Source: Porphyromonadaceae bacterium UBA7572
GTDB taxonomy: Bacteria; Bacteroidota; Bacteroidia; Bacteroidales; Muribaculaceae
NCBI GenBank assembly: GCA_002476625.1
Contig: DLLC01000062.1
Location: 20,675-69,008 of the forward strand
Length of the DNA stretch: 48,334 nucleotides
Reading direction: 5' to 3'
The position numbers were made by a program, and so were the translations under genes. Below the pieces are notes generated by a model that had not been told where the DNA came from, did no database searches, and saw nothing but the letters and a program-made list of their open reading frames with translations. This document shows positions 23,334 to 31,118 of this stretch, piece after piece (within the stretch, counting starts at the first letter, position 1; every line of letters begins with the position of its first letter).

Positions 23334-25652
23334 TCAGCGAATAATCAGGATTTTGGTCACGGCAGCCTCGCTCCCGTCGGCCTGCGACATAAAGACGAAG
23401 TAAACGCCACTTTTAGCGCGCTCAGCGCCATCAACGGTGCCGTCCCAGGTGCAAGTGCCTCCCACACTTTTCAGCTGCTTCACCACGTTGCCAGAAGCGT
23501 CGGCAATCTTCACCAGCGAATTATCCATAAGTCCGCTAATGGTGATCAGTCCGTAATAGTCGGGGCGCACAGGGTTGGGATAAACCGACACACCACTGAA
23601 ATTACTGCCTGCGGCGGCACTGGCGGTGCGGTAAACCATCATACCGGCGCTGGTGGTCACATACACGGCATTAGAATAAGGGTCGCAGCACACACGATAC
23701 ACCACATCGCTCAGCAGCGGACTGTTGTCGGCGTTGAACTGGGAAATCACGGTAGTGCCGTCGGCACTCGTCAAAAACAAGCCCGACCCGTTTGTGCCAA
23801 GCCATTTACGGTTGGCAGCGTCCACAGCGATGTGCGACACGCCGATGCCGTTGAGCAAGTAGTCGGCAAGGTTTGTGCCGTCGTTGCGCGGCACCTTTAT
23901 GCGGTTCAGCCTGAAGTCGCTCTTGAAGGCATCTGCAGGGTTAAACACCAGCACGCCAGCGTTGGTGCCCATCCACACAAGTCCGTTCTGATCCTCCACA
24001 AGGGTGTAGATGTAGTTCCACGACACGGCGTTGCCATCCTGGTCATAGAGCGAACCCGAAGAATAGGCCCTGGTCGATGGAGAGGAGGATGGCGTGCCGC
24101 CATCATTGATAAAGAACAGCATACCGCCATATTCTCCACTCGAAAACACCTTCAGGTTACTGTTACGCAGCACCAGAAGCGAGGAGAACTTGCTCGCTTT
24201 AGCCTCTGGCACATTCACCGTTATCCAGTCGGAGGCAGTGACAGACTTCTGCTCCATCTTGGCTTTTGGAAGCACGAAGAAGTTCTTGCCGATGGGTGCG
24301 CTCGACTCCGCCGCCCACAAGTTGCCCCCTTTGTCGATAGCGATAGTGGGATGGCAGTAATAACCCTGCATAGCGTGCTCCATGGGAGAGTTCTCCCAGT
24401 TGTAGTTGTTCACCACCTTGCCGTCGGTCACTTTATGAATGCCGTTCCACCAGTTGCCCATATAATAGGTGCCGCTCTCGGTGGTGGAGAACACGGGGTA
24501 GAAGCTGCCGCCGTTCTCAATGACGGGCGTGGGTGTGACGTCAGCCACCGTCACGCCGTCGTATGTGTTCACTCCTGTGGGCAGACTTTGGTCGTTGACA
24601 AAGGCGTTAGGGCCAGTGCTGGAGATGTAGAGCAAGCGCTGGTCGGTGTTGTAGGTAAGGTAAAACGGGGTAGCAAACGACAGTGCCGCCGGCTTATAGT
24701 AGTTGGCGTTGTCAGATGCAATGTGGAGGCCATTCTCACCCACTGCCCACAGCGTGCCGTCGCCGCCCTTGTAGGCGCTATACATCTGCTTTCCGCCGTC
24801 CACTTTTGTGAGGTTGTCGCCCGTAGCGTCGAGGGTGAGATAACAGTCGGCCGAAAAACAGTTAAGCAGGTATCCCTTTGGCGTGGCCTGCACATTATCG
24901 GCCTTGTAGGGCTGCGACTCCATCGGTATCAGCGACAGCTCCCCTGCCTCGTTCTCCTGCGCGGAAGCAGTGAAAGTCCAGCCAGTGCAAAGTAGCAGCC
25001 GCTTGTCGGCCACCACGCGGAGCCGTCCGCTGTCGTTGTTGAGCGATCCGCCCACTTTAGGCATAGAGCCAATGGTCTCATAATGCTTGTCCACCTTGCC
25101 ATATCGAATGTCGGAGCCCTGGCTCAGCAGCAGAAAGTCGGCCATCTCCGCCACGGAATTCACCTTTTCACCGAAAATCCGCGACTCAAGCACCTCCCAC
25201 TTCTTGTCGTTCAGCACCACATAGCCAAAGTCGGTGGCCACGTACACACGCCCCTGCTGGGTAAAAGTCACGTCGTTCACCGTCTTTGAAAGCGTGAGCG
25301 AGGCCGCCTTGATTTCGGGCATATTAATCACATCGCCATCGCTGGTGATCACGTCGATGTTGGAATTGTCATACACCACCATCAAGTAGTCTCGATAGTC
25401 ATTGTAGTAAATGTCGCTAATCGTCACATCATTCAAGTAGTTGGTGCGGTTCAGGCTCTCGTTCTCTTTAGTGTCCTTGTCAAAACGGTAAAGGCTTCCG
25501 CTCGACAGGTAGTACACCATGTCTCCAGCATCCACCACATTCTGTATTTTAGAGCCCAAAAACGATGGCAGAACCTGCCACCCGGCGGCAAAGGCTTGAG
25601 CCACGCCCACAGCCGCCATTATCAGCGAAAATATCCTTTTCTTCATATTCAT
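23334..25652 (-). CDS. PorZ-like T9SS protein: beta-propellers plus C-terminal sorting domain
   Basis: This 772-residue surface protein starts at ATG 25652 (MNMKKRIF, signal peptide to about FAAG). ATG 25646 is an equal alternative, and the frame further upstream is not signal-like. The N-terminal part (SKIQNVVDAGDMVYYLSSG, LNDVTISDIYYNDYRDYLMVVY, then TVNDVTFTQQGRVYVATDFGYVVL) closely follows the pattern of PorZ, the T9SS component that supplies anionic LPS to the sortase PorU. Two-component-regulator-type propeller repeats (GLVWMGTNAGVLVFNP, RKWLGTNGSGLFL) fill the second half. A type A sorting domain ends the protein (VYPNPVRPDYYGLITISG to VTKILIIR). A general propeller protein is the alternative call. 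Confidence 0.75.
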   Translation of the reverse strand: MNMKKRIFSLIMAAVGVAQAFAAGWQVLPSFLGSKIQNVVDAGDMVYYLSSGSLYRFDKDTKENESLNRTNYLNDVTISDIYYNDYRDYLMVVYDNSNIDVITSDGDVINMPEIKAASLTLSKTVNDVTFTQQGRVYVATDFGYVVLNDKKWEVLESRIFGEKVNSVAEMADFLLLSQGSDIRYGKVDKHYETIGSMPKVGGSLNNDSGRLRVVADKRLLLCTGWTFTASAQENEAGELSLIPMESQPYKADNVQATPKGYLLNCFSADCYLTLDATGDNLTKVDGGKQMYSAYKGGDGTLWAVGENGLHIASDNANYYKPAALSFATPFYLTYNTDQRLLYISSTGPNAFVNDQSLPTGVNTYDGVTVADVTPTPVIENGGSFYPVFSTTESGTYYMGNWWNGIHKVTDGKVVNNYNWENSPMEHAMQGYYCHPTIAIDKGGNLWAAESSAPIGKNFFVLPKAKMEQKSVTASDWITVNVPEAKASKFSSLLVLRNSNLKVFSSGEYGGMLFFINDGGTPSSSPSTRAYSSGSLYDQDGNAVSWNYIYTLVEDQNGLVWMGTNAGVLVFNPADAFKSDFRLNRIKVPRNDGTNLADYLLNGIGVSHIAVDAANRKWLGTNGSGLFLTSADGTTVISQFNADNSPLLSDVVYRVCCDPYSNAVYVTTSAGMMVYRTASAAAGSNFSGVSVYPNPVRPDYYGLITISGLMDNSLVKIADASGNVVKQLKSVGGTCTWDGTVDGAERAKSGVYFVFMSQADGSEAAVTKILIIR

Positions 25653-25816
25653 AGGTCGTGAAAATATTACACCAGCGCGTACGCATAGGCGCACCCACTC
25701 TGCAATAATAACGCCCTACCCTCCTAAAAAATTGCACCTCAGACAAAAAAAAGGCGCTGCAGAAAGTTCAGTGGGGATAAACATTAGCAAGACAGCACCC
25801 AAAGCACAGAGAATAA

Positions 25817-25860
25817 GGGCGGCGGCGGAAACTTGGAACCCCAAGTCTCTGCCGTCGCCC
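25817..25860 (-). terminator. Hairpin terminator after the SUMF1-like gene
   Basis: A long stem has an inner perfect ACTTGG/CCAAGT and an outer GGGCGgCGGC paired with GCCGtCGCCC. It is placed 33 bp after the minus-strand stop. The downstream minus-strand tract TTATTCTC is only moderately T-rich. The remaining 25653-25816 holds the upstream region of the porZ-like gene and no ORF. Confidence 0.6.
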
Positions 25861-25892
25861 TCAATCGTTATGCGGCAAATGTGAACTATGCG

Positions 25893-26774
25893 CTAATAGG
25901 CAAGACGAAGACCTGTTTTGGCGTCATTGCGAAAACAACTGGCACGCACCGAGATGCGGCAGAGCACTGAGAAAGCGCCCGAATAACCGCCACGGGCCAC
26001 ATGCGCATCGCCCGTTGCCGGGCCTGTAGGGTTTGTCTGCGGCTTTAAGCTGTAGTCTCCTCTCCAGTCGGCGCACCATTCCCTCACATTGCCGGTCATG
26101 TCGTAGACGCCTAATTCATTGGGGGCTTTAGTGCCCACAGGGTGCAAATCCCTGCCACTGTTGCCATAATACCATGCCACCTCATTTATGTCATTGCTCC
26201 CGCTGAATTTATAGCCTTTCGATTTGTTGCCGCCGCGGGCCGCATACTCCCATTCGGCCTCGGTGAGAAAGCGAAATTTCTTGCCGGTCAAAGCGTTTAG
26301 CTTATTGATGAAGGCCTGACATTGCCCCCAACTCACATTTTCTACCGGCAGACTGTCGCCTATCTGGTTTGGCGTATAGAATGAGCCCATTACGGCTTTC
26401 CACAGAGCCTGGGTCACCTCAGTCTTGCCGATGCGGTAGTCACTGAGCGTGACGCGGTGCGCAGGAGCTATGAATTGCTGTTTCATGATTGGATCTTCGT
26501 CGGCAGGGTCGCCGTCGCGCTGCGGCAGGCTGCCCATAGTGAAGGTGCCGCCCGCCACATGCACCATCTCAAACGCCACGCCGTTTACCACAATCGTGTC
26601 GTTGGGAAGCTGCGCTTTTTTCACCGTGCGCTGCGCCACTGTGCCAGTGGCCGACTTCGCTTTCGCGGTTTGCTTCGCCACATTTTTTGTCCTCGCTTTC
26701 CGCGTTTGCGCCTCTACGGCAGCCACGCAAGCCACGCAAGCCACGCAGGAAAGCATCAATAATATCCGTTTCAT
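25893..26774 (-). CDS. Exported formylglycine-generating-enzyme-fold (SUMF1) protein
   Basis: This is a 293-residue secreted protein. Residues 1-23 are a hydrophobic signal peptide containing CVACVACVA. Residues ~25-55 are a basic Lys/Ala linker. Residues ~65-293 form the FGE-sulfatase domain: VHVAGGTFTMGSLPQRDGDPADEDP, YRIGKTEVTQALWKAVMG, PVENVSWGQCQAFINKLN, FRFLTEAEWEYAARGG, YDMTGNVREWCADW and FRNDAKTGLRLAY. The fold occurs in sulfatase-maturing enzymes and, in this phylum, in GldJ/GldK T9SS proteins, but most members are uncharacterised. No sulfatase gene is nearby. Enzyme activity should not be assumed. Confidence 0.85.
   Translation of the reverse strand: MKRILLMLSCVACVACVAAVEAQTRKARTKNVAKQTAKAKSATGTVAQRTVKKAQLPNDTIVVNGVAFEMVHVAGGTFTMGSLPQRDGDPADEDPIMKQQFIAPAHRVTLSDYRIGKTEVTQALWKAVMGSFYTPNQIGDSLPVENVSWGQCQAFINKLNALTGKKFRFLTEAEWEYAARGGNKSKGYKFSGSNDINEVAWYYGNSGRDLHPVGTKAPNELGVYDMTGNVREWCADWRGDYSLKPQTNPTGPATGDAHVARGGYSGAFSVLCRISVRASCFRNDAKTGLRLAY
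26721..26747 (-). repeat. Three perfect copies of a 9-bp repeat in a signal peptide
   Basis: AGCCACGCA occurs three times head-to-tail (26721-26729, 26730-26738, 26739-26747). On the coding strand this gives the Cys-Val-Ala repeat of the SUMF1-like signal peptide. Units are in frame, so copy changes would only alter signal-peptide length. Confidence 0.9.
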
Positions 26775-26825
26775 TTTCTATAAATTAATTCTGTAATCAA
26801 CTAATTTTATGTTGTATTGCCACAC

Positions 26826-26856
26826 AAAAAAAAGGGAGCGCCATCACTGTGGCGCT
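26826..26856 (-). terminator. Rho-independent terminator of the Lrp/AsnC gene
   Basis: AGCGCCA (26837-26843) pairs with TGGCGCT (26850-26856). Read on the minus strand the stem is followed by CCC and eight T (26826-26833). It begins 40 bp after the regulator stop and isolates it from the SUMF1-like gene. Confidence 0.82.
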
Positions 26857-26895
26857 TACATAGGGCGAGAGTCTTATGCTGGTGCGAAAGATGGA

Positions 26896-27363
26896 TCAAT
26901 CGCCAGTGTGGAACACAGGAAGCTCACGGCTCAGGCTCTCCTCAAGGGAAATGAGCGTCTCGGTGGCCGCAACGCCCGAAATGTGCTGAATGCGGTCGTT
27001 GAGCAGCTCCATCAGGTGCTGGTTGTCGCGCGCATAGAGCTTCACGAGCATCGTATACGGACCAGTGGTGAAGTGGCACTCCACTATCTCCGGTATCTTC
27101 TCAAGCTCAGGCACCACGGTGCGATACATAGAACCACGCTCCAGCCTTATGCCTATGTAGGTGCAGGTGGTGTAGCCCAAGGTCTTGGGGTCGACATGGT
27201 AGCCCGACCCTGTGATCACTTTCATGTCTATCATGCGCTGTATGCGCTGGTGCACGGCAGCGCGCGACACGCCACACTCTTGCGCCACATCCTTTGAGGG
27301 AATGCGCGCATTTTTCATTATGATCTGAAGTATTTTTCTATCAAGGTTGTCAATACGCTCCAT
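26896..27363 (-). CDS. Lrp/AsnC family transcriptional regulator
   Basis: This is a 155-residue DNA-binding regulator. Residues ~4-60 form the winged helix-turn-helix (LDRKILQIIMKNARIPSKDVAQECGVSRAAVHQRIQRM). Residues ~70-145 form the RAM effector-binding domain (YIGIRLERGSMYRTVVPELEKIPEIVECHFTTGPYTMLVKLYARDNQHL). Family members usually sense amino acids and form octamers. It carries its own promoter and terminator. Its targets cannot be read from the window; the 300-bp gap to the divergent surface-protein gene would be the first place to look. Confidence 0.93.
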   Translation of the reverse strand: MERIDNLDRKILQIIMKNARIPSKDVAQECGVSRAAVHQRIQRMIDMKVITGSGYHVDPKTLGYTTCTYIGIRLERGSMYRTVVPELEKIPEIVECHFTTGPYTMLVKLYARDNQHLMELLNDRIQHISGVAATETLISLEESLSRELPVFHTGD

Positions 27364-27394
27364 CGTATCAATTTTTAATTGTTTTTTGTTATCA

Positions 27395-27402
27395 CAAATT
27401 TA
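27395..27402 (-). promoter_or_regulatory. -7 promoter element of the Lrp/AsnC gene
   Basis: TAAATTTG on the minus strand matches TAnnTTTG, 31 bp before the ATG at 27363. Confidence 0.6.
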
Positions 27403-27573
27403 GCAAGTTTTTCTGGAAAACCATTCAAAATGTCGGAAATATTGCATAGGGAAGTGCATTTTTTGCAAAAACTCCCCAAAAAACAAGCCAGCGCCTCACT
27501 CTTCACTATCTTTTTGTCATCTCTATCAAAATTTGCCAGCGTTAGCACAGCCATTCTCTTGGCGGCAAAACTT

Positions 27574-27605
27574 TTTGCCGATGTGAAAATATAATAGTAC
27601 TTTTG
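27574..27605 (+). promoter_or_regulatory. Full Bacteroidota promoter (TTTG-N20-TACTTTTG)
   Basis: The -33 element TTTG (27574-27577) and -7 element TACTTTTG (27598-27605) are 20 bp apart, the expected spacing. The ATG of the next gene follows at 27664. This is the most complete promoter in the window. The rest of the 27364-27663 gap holds only this and the divergent regulator promoter. Confidence 0.75.
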
Positions 27606-27663
27606 CCGATAAAAATTCTATAAAAATTTATTTAACTACTATCACTCAACATTTTAATTAATT

Positions 27664-28779
27664 ATGAACAAACATCTACTTTCCTTTGTGGCCCTAATGG
27701 GCATTGGCTTGTGCGCTAACGCTGCCGACGCGGTGGAGGTGCTTCAGTCAAGAAACCTCGCCAACGGTGTAACCCAGCAAGAGGTGAAAAATGAAAAAGG
27801 CCAGCTTTACCGCCGTTATGTGGGCGAAAATGCTCCAAAAGGTGTAAAATCAAACGCCGACGCCACTTCGTCTGACAATGCCACCCAGCTTTTCTACGAG
27901 AGCTTCGAGGGATTTGCCACCGAGGGCAAGGACCTGAACTGGATTCCTTCCACCTGGTCGAAGAAGATTGCCCCGGGCAACGAGCCAACTGCCGAGATGA
28001 TCTCGCACAACATCAACAACTCTTGGTATTGCTACTACACCGGCGACGGAAATTTTACCCCAAAATCGACCGACGGCGAGTGCGACGCCTTTATCCACTA
28101 CGGCTACGAGAACAAGCAGTATGGTGTGAAGCCTGTGGCTCAGGACGAGTGGCTCATCACCCCTACTATCCAGATGAAAGAAAGCGGTGAGCACTATCTC
28201 GACTTTCTTTTAGCTGCCAGCTATTTCGACTGCTACGACGTGAGCAACGACTGGGACTGGACCACCATGGCGTTCAGCAAGCGCGTAAAGGTGAACACCA
28301 TGAAGGTGATGGCCTCTACCGACGGTGGTGAAACATGGCAGCAGGAATTCGATCTCGTGGACGATGTGCTCGCCTCTTTGACCGACCGCCAGTGCTACGA
28401 CACAGAGTTCACCACCTACTTGCGCTATCAAGTGAACGTGAGTGAACTGGCCGGAAAAAATGTGAAATTCGCTTTCCGCTATGTCCGCAACGAAGGCGAC
28501 TGGGTGGGCAACTCAATGGCTGTGGACGCTGTGAAGGTGCTTCACAAGGAAGCCTCATCGGTGAATGATGTGAAGAAAGACTACACCTTTGTCACCAAAA
28601 ACGGCAATGTGTTCTCCGTGAGCGGCAATGCCAAAGCGGTGGACGTGTACAACGTGGCTGGACAGAAGATGGCCAGCGTGGCTCTTTCCGCTAATGGCAC
28701 TATCGATGCTTCGGCTTGGGCAGACGGCATCTACATTTTCCGCTTCTCCGACGGCAGCGCAGTGAAAGTGGCTAAATAA
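27664..28779 (+). CDS. Secreted choice-of-anchor-J-like protein with T9SS-type C-terminus
   Basis: This is a 371-residue exported protein. The signal peptide covers residues 1-20 (KHLLSFVALMGIGLCANA). The central ~220 residues have the anchor-J/MAM-like pattern: FYESFEGF near the start, then WLITPTIQM (solution shared with the large protein encoded at 31119-33971), STDGGETWQQEF and VKFAFRYVRNEGDWVGNSMAVDAVKV. The end (VFSVSGNAKAVDVYNVAGQKMASVAL to GIYIFRFSDGSAVKVAK) matches the T9SS type A sorting-domain pattern. It is monocistronic with a strong promoter and terminator. Carbohydrate or protein binding is likely; no catalytic motif is visible. Confidence 0.82.
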   Translation: MNKHLLSFVALMGIGLCANAADAVEVLQSRNLANGVTQQEVKNEKGQLYRRYVGENAPKGVKSNADATSSDNATQLFYESFEGFATEGKDLNWIPSTWSKKIAPGNEPTAEMISHNINNSWYCYYTGDGNFTPKSTDGECDAFIHYGYENKQYGVKPVAQDEWLITPTIQMKESGEHYLDFLLAASYFDCYDVSNDWDWTTMAFSKRVKVNTMKVMASTDGGETWQQEFDLVDDVLASLTDRQCYDTEFTTYLRYQVNVSELAGKNVKFAFRYVRNEGDWVGNSMAVDAVKVLHKEASSVNDVKKDYTFVTKNGNVFSVSGNAKAVDVYNVAGQKMASVALSANGTIDASAWADGIYIFRFSDGSAVKVAK

Positions 28780-28810
28780 CACGTCCTCTTTCCATAAGAC
28801 TTTAAGCTAA

Positions 28811-28862
28811 AAATAAACGACCAGCTTGGCGAATGCTATACTGCCAAGCTGGTCGTTTATTT
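28811..28862. terminator. Perfect 20-bp bidirectional terminator
   Basis: 28811-28830 pairs without mismatch to 28843-28862 around a 12-nt loop, with A/T at the base so that both strands end in a T-rich tract. It separates two convergent surface-protein genes and probably serves both. Confidence 0.88.
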
Positions 28863-28884
28863 TATGCCGTGAGAGCCTTGGGGG

Positions 28885-31089
28885 CTACTGCTGCAAAATG
28901 CGGTTGATAAGAGCCGTCACATCGCTCACGTCGATTGTGCCATCAGCGTTGAAGTCGAAAGTATCGTCTTTCTCCACCACACCAAGAATCATATTGATCT
29001 GGTTAGTCACATCCGTCACGTCATAACGCTTCACCTCTGCCTTTTGGGTCACTTTCAGGGTAATGGTGTCGAACCCGTCGGTAAGCGTAACGTTGGCCGT
29101 GCGGCTCTTCACGCCTTGAGGCAATGCGTCGTAGCCGATTTTCAGCGTGTCGAGCGTGAGGCCGTTCTGCTTGTTCAAGATGCGGCACCAGCCGGCATCC
29201 ACCACTGGATCCTTGTAGCCAAACACGGAATACACCTGCTGCTCAGCCACTCCAGCCTGGGCAGGAACCACCACCTCATCAGTGCCCACAGGAAGTGTGG
29301 TGATGACGGAGTGAGCCACCATCGGGAAAATGTAGTAGCTGGTCTGACCGCCTTCTCCGCCCTGGAAATAGCCCGTGAGTGGAGCCCATTTGCCTTTCTT
29401 AAGCATATAGGCAGTGTTGCCTTCCGTACGGAATTTAGCCATGGCAAACGACACGTTGCACGAGTCGTTCCACTCTGGAATGCCGTCTACGGTGAACCAG
29501 AACTCGTCATTCACCATTTTAGGCTTCGTGAACTGGAATTCCGTGCCCACTAAATTGGAGCCATTCACATCGAGTTCAAAGGTGCTCCACCATGCCGACT
29601 CAAGTTTCTCGCCAGGCAGTCCGTTCTCGCTCTTACGCAGATGCACACCAATGTTGGCGATTTGGTCGGTCACACTCGTGGCCTTGTTTGTCACAAAATA
29701 AACGTAGGCACCATACACCACCAATGGGCGTGAGGGCTTGGAGAAACGCTCGCCATATTCGGTGATGCCCATCTTGTTGCTTCCAGGGAAGGTGCCTTCG
29801 CCTAAATCGTAGGTGACAGGCACATCGCCCGGCATAATGTTATTGATGATGGCGTCGTATTCTGCCGTCACATCCACCATGTCTGAGCTGCTGCCGTGCT
29901 GGTTCTCCACTTGAAGGATAGCCGTCTGCTTGTGCAGATAGTCGTAGCTCACTTTCGGGTTCTGACTGGTGGAAGTGGATGGCGACGCACCGGTGAAGGT
30001 CCAGTCCCACTTGGTGGGGAATCCTGTTGACGCGTCGGCATATTGCACGGTGGCCAATGGTGCCACCAAGGGCAGGTGGGTAGTGGCCTCGCGGAATGTG
30101 GCTGGAGGCAGAATGTGAGCCTCAGGCGCCTTTCCAGTAACGGTGACAAAGCCATTTCGGGTGACCGATGAGCGGTTGCCCTGCGCGTCAATCACCACAA
30201 GACTCACATCATAGGAGCCATCGGCCTTGTAATATACTTGTGGATTCTGCTCCTTCGACTCGGCAGGTGTACCGCCAGGGAACGACCACTGCCACTGCAC
30301 AGGCTCACCCTGCGAGAGGTCGGCAAACTTCACCACCTCGCCTGTGCCCACATGCACGCCATCAATCAACGACACACCGGTCACTTCCAGGCCATCGATA
30401 GCATAGTCAGCCATGTAGCCACCTGTCTTAAATGTGTCGGTGGTGCCAGGTCCGTAAGTGAAGCGAATCTTCACCTTCTGTCCAGCAAAAGCGGCTAAGT
30501 CGGCCTCCACCAGGTGCCAAATGTTGCCCGAATGACCCGACTCCATCGCACTATTCCACAATTCGGTGGAGGTGGCGAAATCATCGGTCGAAACGCTCAT
30601 GGTAAGCACAGCATAGTCGTTCATCGACTCGCTGAACTTCACATAGGCATGCAGCACGCCATTCGACGGCACAGCCACTTCTGCGCTGGTGGCGGTGCCG
30701 ATAGCGCGGCGGAACACCTGATACGGGCCCTCCACATAGAGCGACTGCACATCGGCTGCGTAGATGGAGTTGAACGCTTTGTTCTTCAGCGACCACTTCA
30801 CATAGCCGTCGGCATCACCCGCAAGCGTCCAGCTTGCCGATCCTTGGTCGAAACCATCGCTCCACACCGTCTTCTGCGACGACGCGCCTTGCACACTGAA
30901 GGCGGCCTTTAGTTCGCCTGTGGCTTGGGCACGCACACGCCGTGGCATTGACACAGATGCCGCGCGAGCTACCTTCACAGAGGAGAACGCCGGGCGAGCT
31001 GCCGCATTGCGTACAGGCTCTGCCACCTGCGCCTGCACCGATAAGGCTGCAAGCGCTATGGCAAAGGCTGATAAAAACACTTTTCTCAT
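28885..31089 (-). CDS. Secreted PKD-domain protein with C-terminal dockerin-like module
   Basis: This 734-residue exported protein starts with signal peptide RKVFLSAFAIALAALSVQAQ. Residues ~75-230 form an anchor-J-like domain (WSDGFDQGSASWTLAGDADG; MADYAIDGLEVTGVSL). Two PKD domains follow (VKFADLSQGEPVQWQWSFPGGTPAES and VQYADASTGFPTKWDWTFTG, each with the SYDVSLVV/TAILQV strand). A ~250-residue beta region comes next. Instead of a T9SS tail, the last ~47 residues read as a dockerin-like pair: a degenerate YDVTDVTNQINMILG and a full FNADGTIDVSDVTALINRIL. It follows the 950-residue gene by 29 bp and is likely its operon partner. Confidence 0.85.
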   Translation of the reverse strand: MRKVFLSAFAIALAALSVQAQVAEPVRNAAARPAFSSVKVARAASVSMPRRVRAQATGELKAAFSVQGASSQKTVWSDGFDQGSASWTLAGDADGYVKWSLKNKAFNSIYAADVQSLYVEGPYQVFRRAIGTATSAEVAVPSNGVLHAYVKFSESMNDYAVLTMSVSTDDFATSTELWNSAMESGHSGNIWHLVEADLAAFAGQKVKIRFTYGPGTTDTFKTGGYMADYAIDGLEVTGVSLIDGVHVGTGEVVKFADLSQGEPVQWQWSFPGGTPAESKEQNPQVYYKADGSYDVSLVVIDAQGNRSSVTRNGFVTVTGKAPEAHILPPATFREATTHLPLVAPLATVQYADASTGFPTKWDWTFTGASPSTSTSQNPKVSYDYLHKQTAILQVENQHGSSSDMVDVTAEYDAIINNIMPGDVPVTYDLGEGTFPGSNKMGITEYGERFSKPSRPLVVYGAYVYFVTNKATSVTDQIANIGVHLRKSENGLPGEKLESAWWSTFELDVNGSNLVGTEFQFTKPKMVNDEFWFTVDGIPEWNDSCNVSFAMAKFRTEGNTAYMLKKGKWAPLTGYFQGGEGGQTSYYIFPMVAHSVITTLPVGTDEVVVPAQAGVAEQQVYSVFGYKDPVVDAGWCRILNKQNGLTLDTLKIGYDALPQGVKSRTANVTLTDGFDTITLKVTQKAEVKRYDVTDVTNQINMILGVVEKDDTFDFNADGTIDVSDVTALINRILQQ

Positions 31090-31118
31090 ACTCTTTGGTT
31101 ATTTTTTGTTATCAACAA

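Noticed and set aside
23832..24995. 387-codon plus-strand ORF over the PorZ-like gene
   Set aside because: It is antisense to a protein with clear propeller repeats and a T9SS tail; composition is typical of a shadow frame.
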